Shown one piece after another: positions 46,872 through 56,509 of a stretch of 64,000 nt of DNA. This DNA is from Streptomyces milbemycinicus (lineage in GTDB: Bacteria > Actinomycetota > Actinomycetes > Streptomycetales > Streptomycetaceae). Within the stretch, counting starts at the first letter, position 1. Every line of letters starts with the position of its first letter. The notes under the pieces are model-generated. The model was given only the letters and a program-made list of their open reading frames with translations. It did no database searches and was not told the origin of the DNA. Both the position numbers and the translations under genes were made by a program. Where the stretch lies: assembly GCF_002154605.1 (NCBI RefSeq), contig NZ_MUNE01000127.1, positions 1 through 64,000 on the forward strand. The letters are read 5' to 3'.

Positions 46872-49226
46872 TCAGTTGGCAGGTTCGGTGTTCTGCGCTG
46901 TGGCGTGCGGCTGGGGGGTCGCGGGGCGAGGCAGCGGGATCTTCTGCGCGAGTTTGTCGCCCTCGACGTCGAGGTCGGGCAGCAGGCGGTCCAGCCAGGC
47001 GGGGATCCACCAGGCTTTCTCCTGTGCGAGTGCCATGGCGGCCGGGATGAGTGTCATGCGGATGACGAAGGCGTCGATGAGGATGCCTGTGGCCAGCGCG
47101 AAGCCAGCTTGTTTGATCATGGGCTGGGCGTTGAAGATGAACCCGGCGAAGACGGAGACCATGATGGTGGCCGCGGCTACGACGACGGAGCTGGCACGGG
47201 CGAAGCCGGCGATGGTGGCGCCCTGCGCGGTGGCGCCGTGGATGTGTGCTTCGCGCATGGAGGTCCCCAGGAACATCTGGTAGTCCATGGCGAGCCCGTA
47301 GAGGACACCGGTGATGATGATGGGCAGCAGGCTTACGACCGGTGCGGTGGCGTCGAGTCCGATCAGGTTCTGCAGCCAGCCCCATTGGAACACGGCCGTG
47401 GTGAGGCCGAAGGTGGCGGCGATGCTCAGCAGGAAGCCGAGGGTGGCCATCACGGGGACCATGAGGGAGCGGAAGACCAGGAGCAGGACGATCAGGGAGA
47501 GTCCGAGCACGGTTGCCACATAGACGGGCAGGACGTCGGAGAGCCGGTCGGATACGTCGATCGCGAGGGCGGTGAAGCCGGTGATGCCGATGGTGGCTTG
47601 GTGTTCATTGCTGGTCTGTGTGCTCTTGTCCCGTACTGCGGTGACGAGGTCTTTGGTTGCGTCGTCGTTCGGTCCGGTGCCGGGAATGAGGCTGAGGATG
47701 GCTGTGGTGCCGGTGCTGTTCATCCCGGCCAGGGAGACCGAGGTGGTGTCCTTGGTGTGCCGCAAGTCGGAGGTGACCGCGGCGAGGGTGGCGGGGGTGA
47801 GGGGCTGTCCGTTGGTGCTGGAGCTGACGGTGACCATGAGCGGGCCGTTGTAGCCGGGCCCGTAGGCGTCGCTGACCAGCTCGTAGCTCTGGCGCTGTGG
47901 GGTGTTGGTGTTGAAGCTGGCGCCAGAGGGCAGGCCCATCTTCATGCCGGCAGCGGGCACCGCCAGGATCACGGGAACCAGGACCGCGGCTGCGAGAGCG
48001 GCGTACTTGTGGCGGACGAGGCGCGTTCCCCAACGGAATGCCCGTGCGTGCCCGGCGGCAGCATTCTGCTGCCGTGCCCTGTGCCAGGTTCGGGTGGGGC
48101 AGATGCGTTCCTTGACCAGGCCCAATAGCGCCGGCAACAGGGTCAGTGCGAGCAGTACGGCAATCGCGATCGTGACAGCCGCGACGATGGCCATGGTGGT
48201 GAGCAGAGTGATCCCGATGACCAGGAGCCCCGCCAAGGCGATGATGACGGTGCTGCCGGCGAAGAAGACCGCGCTCCCGGCGGTGCCGATGGCGCGGCTG
48301 GTCGCTTCGTGCGCGTCCAGGCCGTCGTCCAGGATCAGCTGGCGTTCGCGGTTGACGATGAACAGGGCGTAGTCGATGCCGACGGCCAGCCCCAGCATCA
48401 GTGCCAGCACCGCGGTGAGCGAGTGGATCTCGAAGACGGTGGAGAGAGTGAAGGCGCCGCCCACTCCGATCGTGACGCCGACCAGGGCGATGACCAGGGG
48501 CAGGCCCGCTGCCACGACCGACCCCAAAGTGACGAGCAGGACAACGGCTGCGACGAGAATACCGACGATCTCTCCGACGCCGATGATCTCAGGGATCGCC
48601 ATCATCGTTGCCGACGGCAGGACCTCAAGGCCGCCGCGTGCGGCCCGTTGCTCGGCGACCTTGATGGTGCTGTCGATCGTCCCGGACGGGAGTTCATAGG
48701 TCTGCTCGTCGAACTGGAACTGCATCAACGCTGTTGAGCCATTGGCGGAGACGGTGACTCCCGGCACCGGCTGACCGCCGGCCTGCAACGGTACAGGCGT
48801 CTTTCCGGAGGACGGCCGGCCGGCGGCCCGAGCCACCGCTGCCTGGGCCCGCATCAGCGGACTGCTCTCACCCTTGGCGGCTTCCTGGGCCAGGGCCTTC
48901 CTGGCGTCGATGACATGGTCGTGGCGATAGACGGCGTCCACTGCCGCCAGTAGGGCGGGACGGACGCTCGCGTCGTCTATCCGGGCCCCCTCCGGGGCCT
49001 TGAAGACCAGCATGCCCTGGCCCCCGGACGCCTCCGGCAAGGCCACGGAAAGGTTGTCGATGACCTCCTGGGCCGGGGTGCCGTCGATGCGCACCTCGTT
49101 GCTGAGCTTGACGGGGTTGGCCACGAGCAGCGCCACGACCGCCGCCAGCACAGCCAGCCAGCCTCCGATGACGTACCAGGGTTTGCCGTAGGCGAACCTT
49201 CCCAGCCGGTACAGCAGAACGGACAC
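46872..49226 (-). CDS. MMPL-family membrane exporter
   Basis: A 784-aa transporter of the RND superfamily. Two halves each have one span, a large extracytoplasmic loop and five to six spans. The proton-relay motif in span 4 of the first half reads LGLAVGIDYALFIVNRERQ, and in the second half GVLYGLAMDYQMFLGTSM. Actinobacterial MMPL proteins export lipids, siderophores or drugs. GTG 49226 follows GGGGAGA. It is divergent from the TetR gene, whose twin operators lie 60-95 bp upstream of this start, so it is the probable target of that repressor. Confidence 0.94.
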   Translation of the reverse strand: MSVLLYRLGRFAYGKPWYVIGGWLAVLAAVVALLVANPVKLSNEVRIDGTPAQEVIDNLSVALPEASGGQGMLVFKAPEGARIDDASVRPALLAAVDAVYRHDHVIDARKALAQEAAKGESSPLMRAQAAVARAAGRPSSGKTPVPLQAGGQPVPGVTVSANGSTALMQFQFDEQTYELPSGTIDSTIKVAEQRAARGGLEVLPSATMMAIPEIIGVGEIVGILVAAVVLLVTLGSVVAAGLPLVIALVGVTIGVGGAFTLSTVFEIHSLTAVLALMLGLAVGIDYALFIVNRERQLILDDGLDAHEATSRAIGTAGSAVFFAGSTVIIALAGLLVIGITLLTTMAIVAAVTIAIAVLLALTLLPALLGLVKERICPTRTWHRARQQNAAAGHARAFRWGTRLVRHKYAALAAAVLVPVILAVPAAGMKMGLPSGASFNTNTPQRQSYELVSDAYGPGYNGPLMVTVSSSTNGQPLTPATLAAVTSDLRHTKDTTSVSLAGMNSTGTTAILSLIPGTGPNDDATKDLVTAVRDKSTQTSNEHQATIGITGFTALAIDVSDRLSDVLPVYVATVLGLSLIVLLLVFRSLMVPVMATLGFLLSIAATFGLTTAVFQWGWLQNLIGLDATAPVVSLLPIIITGVLYGLAMDYQMFLGTSMREAHIHGATAQGATIAGFARASSVVVAAATIMVSVFAGFIFNAQPMIKQAGFALATGILIDAFVIRMTLIPAAMALAQEKAWWIPAWLDRLLPDLDVEGDKLAQKIPLPRPATPQPHATAQNTEPAN

Positions 49227-49286
49227 AGATCTCTCCCCATCTCCCACGGCCTCACAGGCCCGACCTCGCAGTGAAGTGAGAGAGTA

Positions 49287-49320
49287 CTATCAAACCGATA
49301 GGAGGCTATCAATGCGATAG
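49287..49320. promoter_or_regulatory. Twin TetR operators between MMPL and TetR genes
   Basis: CTATCAAACCGATAG (49287-49301) and CTATCAATGCGATAG (49306-49320) share the arms CTATC-N5-GATAG and lie 4 bp apart. Tandem dyads in a divergent gap are typical sites for a TetR dimer pair. Confidence 0.82.
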
Positions 49321-49372
49321 AATGCTACCGACTGAGGGGATGGGCCTCATCGCAGAGCAGGAAGAGTTACGG

Positions 49373-50011
49373 ATGGCCACCACGAAAAACCGCGCCCCCC
49401 GGCGCAGAGTTGATGCTCGCTCCAGCGTGGAGCGCATCACCGCCGCGGGACGAACCGTGCTCGGTAAGGGCGAAGCCTCCCTGGAACAGATCGCAGCAGA
49501 GGCCGGCGTGGGCATCGCCACCCTCTATCGCCACTTCCCCAACCGGGAAGCCATCGTCCGGGCCGTCCTCGACGACATCCTGGAAACCGACCTGCTGCCC
49601 CTCATCGAGCGCGCCGCCGACGCCCCCCATACGCGCCAGGCTCTTCAGGACATCGCCACACATCTGCTCGACCTGATCACTCAGGAACGGGGGCTGGTCA
49701 CCTTCGCCAGCAACTTCGCCGACGTCGCCGTGGACGTCCTCCAGCGCTTCAGTGACTCACTCCATCCCCTATTGGTTCGCGCGCAGCAGGCGGGTGAGAT
49801 CCGCCCCGACCTCACCGCTGAGGACATCCCGCACTTCCTCGTCATGGCCGTAGCCGGCCTCGCACTCCCTGGCACCGCGGCCTCCATGCGCGCCCGCTTC
49901 GTCGTCCTCCTTTTCGACTCTCTCAACCCCGCCAACGCAACTCCCCTGCCCCCGCTGCTCGCAGAAGAGGACGACCTGCGCATCGCGGTCGGCAACGTCT
50001 CACGCACCTGA
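49373..50011 (+). CDS. TetR-family repressor
   Basis: A 212-aa repressor. The helix-turn-helix reads ASLEQIAAEAGVGIATLYRH followed by FPNREAIVRAVL. The ligand domain is all-helical. I prefer ATG 49373, with GGAAGAG 6 bases upstream; ATG 49322 would abut the operator and lacks a ribosome site. It is divergent from the MMPL exporter. Its stop codon is followed at once by a tRNA remnant, so an integrative element once ended here. Confidence 0.92.
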   Translation: MATTKNRAPRRRVDARSSVERITAAGRTVLGKGEASLEQIAAEAGVGIATLYRHFPNREAIVRAVLDDILETDLLPLIERAADAPHTRQALQDIATHLLDLITQERGLVTFASNFADVAVDVLQRFSDSLHPLLVRAQQAGEIRPDLTAEDIPHFLVMAVAGLALPGTAASMRARFVVLLFDSLNPANATPLPPLLAEEDDLRIAVGNVSRT

Positions 50012-50051
50012 TGGGGGCAAGGGGTCGCAGGTTCAAATCCTGTCGTCCCGA
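50012..50051 (+). other. 3' remnant of tRNA-Pro (attachment-site scar)
   Basis: TGGGGGCAAGGGGTCGCAGG followed by TTCAAATCCTGTCGTCCCGA matches a tRNA from the anticodon (GGG) through the T arm to the 3' acceptor strand. T-stem and loop are perfect; the 5' half is absent. This is the att duplicate left when an element integrates into a tRNA-Pro(GGG) gene. Confidence 0.8.
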
Positions 50052-50670
50052 CCGGCGTTTTCACAGGTCGGAGGCTGTTTCCGCAGAGATGCGGGGGCGG
50101 CCTTTTTCCGTGTGTTTCGGTGTGGTGGTCGCGTGGTGGTCGCATGCGTTCCTTGGGGCTGGGATGCGGTGGGTGAAGTGAGGGCCAGGGCGGGGGAGTA
50201 GAGCGCTCTGAGTGGGTTGTGGTGGTTGGTGTGGTCGCGGTGTGGTCGCAGCCAGGTGGGCCGGTGCCAGCGGTTGTTGGTGGGGTCGGTTTGGGTGAGG
50301 GTGGCGGCGAGGTGGCGTAGATCGTGCAGGGTGATGCGGGACACGCCGGCTTCTTTGGCGCGTTTGCGGAATCGGTCCAGGACGGTCTGGGGCCGTAGCG
50401 GTTGTCCGTCGGGTCGGCAGAAGACCAGGCCGGTGAACAGATCTGATGGGTCGTTGATGTGTGTGCGGGTTTCTGTGGCGCGCTGTTCAAGGACCCTGAT
50501 GACGCGGGGCGAGAGGGCGGCCCAGTTCTTGCTGGCGCGGGTCTTGGGTGTGGTGATGACCAGGCGGGAGTTGTTGATGGCGGAGAGGGCGTAGAGCACC
50601 TGTTCGTCGGTGTGGACGTCGGCCCAATGCAGGCCGAGGGCTTCTCCCTTGCGCATGCCCGTGCCGATGA
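50052..50670 (-). pseudogene. Tyrosine-integrase remnant
   Basis: About 135 residues match the catalytic domain of phage-type integrases: box I with Arg (IGTGMRKGEALGLHW) and box II HxxR (ITLHDLRHLAATLTQ). After that the reading degenerates, and the region with the nucleophile Tyr is deleted. A fragment like LRPHRDHT is what remains of the tail. The N terminus is replaced by IS family B. It abuts the tRNA-Pro remnant, where an element's integrase gene normally lies. Confidence 0.82.
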
Positions 50671-50917
50671 GAGCACCGTGATCTGATGACGGAGAGCCAG
50701 GATCTCCGCATCCTTGTCCCGGTCGCTCATCGGCAGCAGACGCAGCAGCGCGAACGCGTTGGTCACGCCCAGGTAGGCCAGTCGCAGCAGCACGGTCGAT
50801 CATCATGACGTGTGAACCACCGACTACGCGAGAGCGCCTACCCGAGCAGTGAGGCCGACGACCGCCGGTCCCGATACAGGCCTCCGACCAGGGCGGATGA
50901 CATTCTCGGCAAGCACA
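50671..50917 (-). mobile_element. IS family B left-end fragment
   Basis: The end repeat lies at 50888-50917 (inverse TTGCCGAGAATGTCATCCGC). The transposase start at 50793 reads LLRLAYLGVTNAFALLRLLP and DRDKDAEILALRHQITVL, then stops against the integrase remnant. Only the first 40 residues remain. Confidence 0.72.
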
Positions 50918-51022
50918 GGGCTGGCGGCGGGGCGGCCGGCGGAGGCGTTCAAGGGTCCGGCGCTGAGTGGGCGTGAGTCGGGGCAGGGCCGCGGCGGCCC
51001 TGCCCCGACTCACGTGGCCCGC

Positions 51023-52231
51023 CTACCTCTGCCAGACGCGCACGTAGTCGACCGACTTCTGCGCCGAGACCGTCGCCGGGTTCGGTTCAGAGCCGGGGCG
51101 GGAGTACACGTACAGGTCCTCGATGATGTTCGTGTTCTCCGAGGGGGTACCCGCCACGGTGCACACCAGCTGGCCGTCGATATAGAACCTCGTGCCGGTG
51201 GGCGAGATGTCCGCACCGTAGGTGTGGAAGCCGTCGCCCGGGTCGAAGTCCAGAGTCGGCTGGCAGCCGCCGCCGGAGCCCGCGTGCGAGGTCAGGTGGA
51301 GCTTGCGCGGGTTGTCGCTGTACTGCTCGTAGGCATCGGTCTCCTGCCAGGAGTTGACGCCGTCCGCCTGCCAGGTCCAAAAGGCGGGCCAGAAGCCACG
51401 CTTGTCGGAGACGGGCTTGCCGTTCGCGTCCTTGACGTTGTACGTCAGCTTGGCGCGCGACTCGATGAAGGCGTGCTTGAAGGTGTAGCCGCTGGAGCCG
51501 GTCGAGGTGAGCAGGCAGGAAGTCCAGCCGTAGACCGCGCCCGACGGAGAGGTGTGGTTCTCCCGCTTCGCGGTGATGGTGACGGCGCCGTCCCTCTCCT
51601 GGCAGTTGCGATCGAGGTTGTACTCCAGCTGCTGGTTGCCCTTGTTGCCGCGGCCGTGGTCGGCGAGGGAGCTGGAGTTGCCGCGCCACTTGGTGCCCCA
51701 GTCGACCGAGGTGCCGTTGAACTCGTCCCACCACTTGACGTTCCAGCCGGTGCCGCCGCCCTGCGGTTGCACCCCGGTCGGCGGGTTCTCACCACCGGAC
51801 GAGGACTTGGTGGCAGTGAACGTCTGCGCCGGATTCGGCGCCAGGTTCGTCCAGGTGGTGCCCTGGCGGTAGGCCATCCAGATCTTGAATGTGCCCGCAG
51901 GGAACGACCGCGAGGCCGTGAACGTCTGCGCCGTCGTACCAAGCTGGACGTTCGTACGGTGCCCGAAGTCGAGGCGCGCGTCCGAGCTGTCCCGTACCGC
52001 GAAGACGAGCTCGTCGACCATGATGGCCCTGTCTGCGGCCAGCTTCGCGGTGAAGGTGCCGGTCTGGCCGGCGGTCGGGTAGTCGACGTCGCGCTTGAAC
52101 TCCTGTACCGCCACGGTCGCGGCGGCCCGCTGGCTGCCGCCTCCCAGCGGATTGGCGAGGGCAGATCCCTGGGTGCTGAGGAGTGTTCCGAATGCAACGG
52201 GGATGAGTACTCCCCGCCAGCGTCGACGCAT
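51023..52231 (-). CDS. Secreted glycoside hydrolase family 16 (beta-glucanase type)
   Basis: A 402-aa secreted enzyme. After a signal peptide (about 1-30) comes an Ig/stalk-like domain (about 40-165), then the GH16 jelly roll. The catalytic triad is Glu297, Asp299 and Glu302 in ETDAYEQY; the common form is EIDxxE, so Thr replaces Ile. WWDEFNGTSVDWGTKW and YGADISPTGTRFYIDGQLV are further GH16 landmarks. It probably cleaves beta-1,3- or mixed-link glucans or a galactan. The ATG follows GGAGGT. It stands alone between IS remnants. Confidence 0.9.
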   Translation of the reverse strand: MRRRWRGVLIPVAFGTLLSTQGSALANPLGGGSQRAAATVAVQEFKRDVDYPTAGQTGTFTAKLAADRAIMVDELVFAVRDSSDARLDFGHRTNVQLGTTAQTFTASRSFPAGTFKIWMAYRQGTTWTNLAPNPAQTFTATKSSSGGENPPTGVQPQGGGTGWNVKWWDEFNGTSVDWGTKWRGNSSSLADHGRGNKGNQQLEYNLDRNCQERDGAVTITAKRENHTSPSGAVYGWTSCLLTSTGSSGYTFKHAFIESRAKLTYNVKDANGKPVSDKRGFWPAFWTWQADGVNSWQETDAYEQYSDNPRKLHLTSHAGSGGGCQPTLDFDPGDGFHTYGADISPTGTRFYIDGQLVCTVAGTPSENTNIIEDLYVYSRPGSEPNPATVSAQKSVDYVRVWQR

Positions 52232-52396
52232 GTCCAACCTCCGTGTGGCTGCCGAATGATGCAACACAATGGAGCCGGTCTCAGCACGCGTCAAATTGTG
52301 TGCAGAAGCTCATGGAAACACAGCCGCAACAATTGCCGCCGAGGAGTGGCCGTACCAACATCGCGAGCGCAGGTCGCGAGTCAGAAAGGGTGCCAC

Positions 52397-52489
52397 ATGC
52401 GCCTTCTTGTCACCGGAGCGGCCGGAAAAGTTGCCATGCAGCTTCTCCCCGGACTCGAGGGCCGGTACGGGCTCAGGCCGACCGATCCC
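52397..52489 (+). pseudogene. NAD-dependent epimerase/dehydratase, cut by an IS
   Basis: The first 31 residues (MRLLVTGAAGKVAMQLLPGL...) form the Rossmann start with TGAAGKVA, preceded by AAAGGG as ribosome site. At 52490 the family A terminal repeat begins, and the rest of the gene is not found in this window. Confidence 0.75.
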
Positions 52490-53063
52490 GTGCCGCTCGA
52501 AAAGTCGTCGCTGCACGTCACGCAGGGTATCGGTACTCGCTGATGAGGCCGCCGAGGATGCGGGTTCGCAGCAGTCGGTGGGCGCCGGTGTCCGTTGCGG
52601 CAGGCTGATTCTGGGCATCGGGTGGTAGTTGGGTGCGGGCTTGGTGGGGCCGGTGCTCGTTGTGGTGACTCTGGTAGACAGCAAGGGCCTGTTGGGCATG
52701 GTCTTCGCCCAGAATGAGGACGTGGTCGAGGACCTCGCGGCGGATGCTGCCGATGACGCGTTCGCAGGGGGTGTTCATCCGGGGTGCTCGTGGCGCGCAG
52801 TACTGCGAGTTCGCCGTGGATCCGTCGATATCCCCACGAGGCATTTTCCCTGGCCAGACGCAGGACCAGGGCACGGATCGAGCGGATGGTGCGGGGGCGT
52901 CCACGCCGCTTGGGCACGCAGGTTGCGGCATGGCGCCGCCTGAGCAGCTCACGATGCCAGCGTATGACCGTCTCGGGGCGGACCAGCAGTAGAAGGTGCC
53001 GCAGTCTGTCTTTGGGCAGGTGGTGGAGCAGTCCGGCGAGGACAGCGCGATCGCTGTCGGTGA
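52490..53063 (-). pseudogene. IS family A relic, transposase internally deleted
   Basis: Starts at its right end (TGCCGCTCGAAAAGTCGTCG) and carries the transposase on the minus strand. The C-terminal part reads PRMNTPCERVIGSIRREVLD and LGGLISEYRYPA. The N-terminal part is in another frame (PKRRGRPRTIRSIRALVLRL, SWGYRRIHGELAVL). The catalytic middle is deleted. Its left side is cut by the ISL3-type element. Confidence 0.8.
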
Positions 53064-54378
53064 AGGGAGACGTTCGCTGAGCAGGTCGAGCACCTCGCCT
53101 TCCGCTACGGCCGACGGACCGTCACGCTCCAACGCCTGCTGCAGCAGGCTGCCTTGGCGCTCGGCGGACAGGCCGGTGAACGCCTCGCCGAGCGGCTGGC
53201 CGCCCCGGTGAGCGGTCCTACCCTGCTCCGGCTGATCCGTTCCATGGAACTGCCGGAGGTGCCCGAGCTGAGTGTGCTCGGTGTCGATGAGTTCGCCTTC
53301 CGCCGAGGCCGACGCTTCGGCGCCATCCTCATCGACATGGACAGTCGGCGTCCTGTCGATGTCCTGCCCGATCACACGGCCGACACCTTCGCCGACTGGC
53401 TCCGCCAACACCCGCACATCGGCACGGTCTGCCGGGACCGCGGCGGCGCCTTCGCCGAGGGCGCTGAACGGGGCCAGCCCGGAATCTCGCAGGTCGCAGA
53501 CCGGTGGCATCTCCTCCACAACCTCGCCACGGGGTTGGAGAAGACCGTCACCCGGCATCGCTCCTGCCTGAAGGTCTCCCAGCCCGATTCCGAGCAGTCT
53601 ACCGCCCCGGCCAGGACTTCAGGTGAGGAAACCCCCTACGAGCGCAAGATCCGCGAACGACACCGCGACGTCCATGAATTGTTCCAGCGCGGTCTGACCA
53701 TCGACGCGATCAGCGCACGGCTCGGGCTCGACCGCAAGACCGTACGCCGCTATGCCCGCGCCGCCACCGCCGAGTCACTGATGCGTGAGCGGCCCAGCCG
53801 CTCCAGTGCGCTCACACCGCACAAGCCGTATCTCGCGCGTCGGTGGGCCGAAGGGTGCGACAACGCGCAGACCCTGCGCGACGAGATCGCCGCCCGCGGC
53901 TACCAAGGCTGCCGCAAGAGCGGTCCGCCGCTTCCTCAACACCCTGGCCCGGCACAACGGCCCTCAAGCGGTTCCTCCCCCACCGCCCGCGGTCGCCGAT
54001 GTCGTGCGATGGATCATCGGCCGCCCGGAGAACCAGAGCGACCAGGCCCGCCAGGACCTCAAGGACGTCTGCGGACGCTGCCAGGAGATCGCCGAAGCCT
54101 GCCGCCTGGCCCGGGGCTTCGCCACCATCCTCCGCCGTCGCGACGGGCACCGCCTTGGCGACTGGCTCACCCAGGCCGATGCGTCCCAGGTCAAGGAGAT
54201 TCGCACCTTCGCCAACGGGCTACGCAAGGACCTCGACGCCGTCACCGCGGGCCTCACCCTGCCCCTGAACTCAGGTGCCGTGGAGGGCAACGTCACGGGA
54301 ATCAAGTTCCTCAAACGCCAGCACTACGGCCGGGCCGGCTTCGACCTACTCCGCAGACGCATCCTCCTCGCCCACTGA
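53064..54378 (+). pseudogene. ISL3-family transposase, 5' truncated and frameshifted
   Basis: Reads from EHLAFRYGRRTVTLQRLLQQ without a start through the catalytic core (LGVDEFAFRRGRRFGAILID, TVCRDRGGAFAEGAERG, VADRWHLLHNLATGLE). At about 53915 the frame changes: YQGCRK should continue as VRRFLNTLARHN. The rest runs to the C terminus in that frame (RTFANGLRKDLDAVTAGLTL, SGAVEGNVTGIKFLKRQHYG). The N-terminal zinc-finger part is missing. Confidence 0.88.
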
Positions 54379-54408
54379 GCGCACCCCACCACTGCCTCCC
54401 GTCGCCAC

Positions 54409-54990
54409 TCAGCACGGCGCCTCGGGCAGCAGCTTGACGACACCGACCCAGGGGAATTCGCCCGTCGTGTGAACCGCACGGACTCGCCACCGGCCAGCCG
54501 GCAGAGCAACCGGAGCCTGCTCAGGCAGGCCACCGTCCGGGTACTCCTTGTTGAGTTCGGCTCCCGGCGTGGTGGAATCCATGAGCACGGCCGGCCCGTC
54601 CGTCTCCCAGACACCGACGTCTTCCCACTCGATGCCGGGATCGGCCAGGACGGCCTGCGCTGCGGCAACCAGCTCGCCTTCCGAGTCGGCGGCCAGCCAG
54701 CGCACAAACACCTGCTGCTCGGGCAAGTAGCGGCTGGTGGCGGGCTCGTCCGCGAGGACCAGGGCCCGGACATCACTCGAGCCGACATCAAGCAGTCCGG
54801 CCCAGCCCCCGACAGCGCAAGCCCGGTCGTAATCCTCCACGGCTCCCGATTCCTCGCCCCAGTTCTCCGAACAGCCACCCCATTCCGCAAGAACGGACAC
54901 CGGCACGGCGATCAACGGGCCACCCAGAGACTCCACCCAGCCCGCAGACCTCCGGCTTGAACGAGACGCAGCGCGCGAAGAGTGATCCAT
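54409..54990 (-). CDS. Imm21-type immunity protein (orphan)
   Basis: A 193-aa protein resembling the Imm21 family of polymorphic-toxin immunity proteins: WVESLGGPLIAVPVSVLAEW, DYDRACAVGGW, ALVLADEPATSRYLPEQ, FVRWLAADSEGELVAAAQAV and a late VLMDSTTPGAELN. Such proteins neutralise a cognate toxin domain delivered between cells. No toxin gene is next to it in the window, which is typical of orphan immunity genes that protect against neighbours. No strong ribosome site is visible; ATG 54990 is the outermost plausible start. Confidence 0.75.
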   Translation of the reverse strand: MDHSSRAASRSSRRSAGWVESLGGPLIAVPVSVLAEWGGCSENWGEESGAVEDYDRACAVGGWAGLLDVGSSDVRALVLADEPATSRYLPEQQVFVRWLAADSEGELVAAAQAVLADPGIEWEDVGVWETDGPAVLMDSTTPGAELNKEYPDGGLPEQAPVALPAGRWRVRAVHTTGEFPWVGVVKLLPEAPC

Positions 54991-55193
54991 GCGAGCAGTG
55001 TGCCTTCAACCGCTGACAACGCGCTGCCAGGAACCCAAGATCGTCCGCTTCACGGAAAGTGCCGAAGAGCCAGAACGAACTGGCCTTTGACAGTAGGCCA
55101 GGCGGGTCACGTCACGGGCCAGCAGCTCCTGGCTGATCGGGCGGTTCAGAACCTCGATGATCTCGTTCGGTTGTATGGTTCGGTTTCTCCTTC

Positions 55194-55634
55194 TCAGCGC
55201 AGTTGCTCGGCCAGTCCGACGATGATGCCCTCCGGGCCGCGGATGTAGCAGAGCAGATAGCTGTCCTCGAACCGGGCGATCTCGCCGACGAGTTCGGCGC
55301 CGTGAGGGCGCAGGCGGGCAACGGTGTCCTCGATGTCGTCGACGGCGAACATGATGCGGTGCGTGCCCAGAATGTTGTGCGGCCGGTTGCGCGGCCCGGC
55401 GCTGATCACCGCGGGGCTGTGGTACTTCGCCAGCTCGAGCCGGCTGTGACCGTCCGGGGTCCGGACCATCGCGATGTCACAGCGGACGCCGTCGAGTCCG
55501 GTGCACTGGTCGGCGAAGAGGCCCTCGACCTCCGCCCGGCCCTCCAGCTCCATACCGAGTTCCACGAAGAACGCGATGGCGGCATCCATGTCCTCGACGA
55601 CGATGCCGACGTTGTCCATCCGCTGAATCGCCAT
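55194..55634 (-). CDS. VOC-family (glyoxalase-like) protein
   Basis: A 146-aa protein with two beta-alpha-beta-beta-beta modules (MDNVGIVVEDMDAAIAFFVE ... HRIMFAVDDIEDTVARLRPH ... YIRGPEGIIVGLAEQL). The final Glu in GPEGI is a usual metal ligand. VOC proteins include lyases, dioxygenases and drug-binding resistance proteins. ATG 55634 follows GGAG; an upstream start adds unrelated residues. Confidence 0.88.
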   Translation of the reverse strand: MAIQRMDNVGIVVEDMDAAIAFFVELGMELEGRAEVEGLFADQCTGLDGVRCDIAMVRTPDGHSRLELAKYHSPAVISAGPRNRPHNILGTHRIMFAVDDIEDTVARLRPHGAELVGEIARFEDSYLLCYIRGPEGIIVGLAEQLR

Positions 55635-55762
55635 GCTGGTTTCTCCTTCTTCCTCGTGCGGCCGGTGGTGGACGCTGATGTCCCCGGGACGGAGCCGGTG
55701 GCACGTTCTCGACATCCTCAGACCGCCGAACTCCGAAAAATCTGGATCGCGCCTCAGCACCG

Positions 55763-56270
55763 CTACAGCAGTACGTGGATGGTGCCGATTGCGCGTTCGG
55801 GGCGGCCCGAGCGGTACCAGTTCAGTGCTGCGGTGAGTGCGCCTGGCTGGGACAGGTGCCGGACGTAGGCGTTGGCGCTGCTGGCCTGCGGGACCTTGTC
55901 GGCGTAAAGGGTCCGTAGCTTGTCGGCGTCATGGGCGAGCATGTCGTCCTCGGTCGTGGGCGTCTCACGCCAGTCGCGCATGTAGTGCGACCGTGCCCGC
56001 TGGTCCTCGTCCGTGCGCAGGGCGCCGGCCAGTGCGCCGGGGTGCGGGGTCGAGACGACGGTCAGGTGCGTATGCGGCCGGGATGGGCATCGGCGGTCCA
56101 TCATGCCACCGCGCCGCCCCAGTCGTGGCCGACCAGATCGAATGTCGTCCAGCCGAGTTCCTCCGCGATCGCGACGACGTCGTCGACGAGGATGCTGATG
56201 CGGTAGTCCTCGGCCTCTCGGGCCGTGCTCCGGGTCGCTACCGGGGCGGGTGGCCGTCCCGCGCTGTCCT
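55763..56270 (-). pseudogene. Alpha/beta hydrolase (epoxide-hydrolase type), broken
   Basis: The text EDYRISILVDDVVAIAEELG then WTTFDLVGHDWGGAVA carries the nucleophile Asp in GHDWGG. Directly after, TGA stands where Trp is expected. A frameshift follows before LTVVSTPHPGALAGAL. The later part ends at 55763 after about 90 residues, without the catalytic His. The 5' end is IS family B sequence. Confidence 0.82.
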
Positions 56271-56504
56271 TGCCGAGAACTTCATCCATGTAGGTCAGGC
56301 AGCATGGTGATATTCGTGGAGGAGGCTGCCGAGGCGGTCGCGTCGTCGTATGTCGGAGTGGGTTAACTTGTCCGGATCGGTGATTGGTGCGGGCAGCGGG
56401 TGCAGTGGCCGGGCGTTCGCGATGCCCTGGTGGGGCCGATGAGTGTTGTAGACCTGCTCAAACTCCCGGAGTGCGTGGAGGAGGTGGCGCTGGTTCCAGA
56501 TCAA
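56271..56504 (-). pseudogene. IS family B transposase C-terminal fragment and end
   Basis: About 70 residues (LLHALREFEQVYNTHRPHQG, RRRDRLGSLLHEYHHAA) are the tail of the family B transposase. Just outside, GCCGAGAACTTCATCCATGT is its terminal repeat. Confidence 0.8.
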
Positions 56505-56509
56505 GGTCC

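Noticed and set aside
49322-49372. Upstream ATG for the TetR gene
   Set aside because: It starts one base after the operator, has no ribosome site and adds residues not typical of the family.
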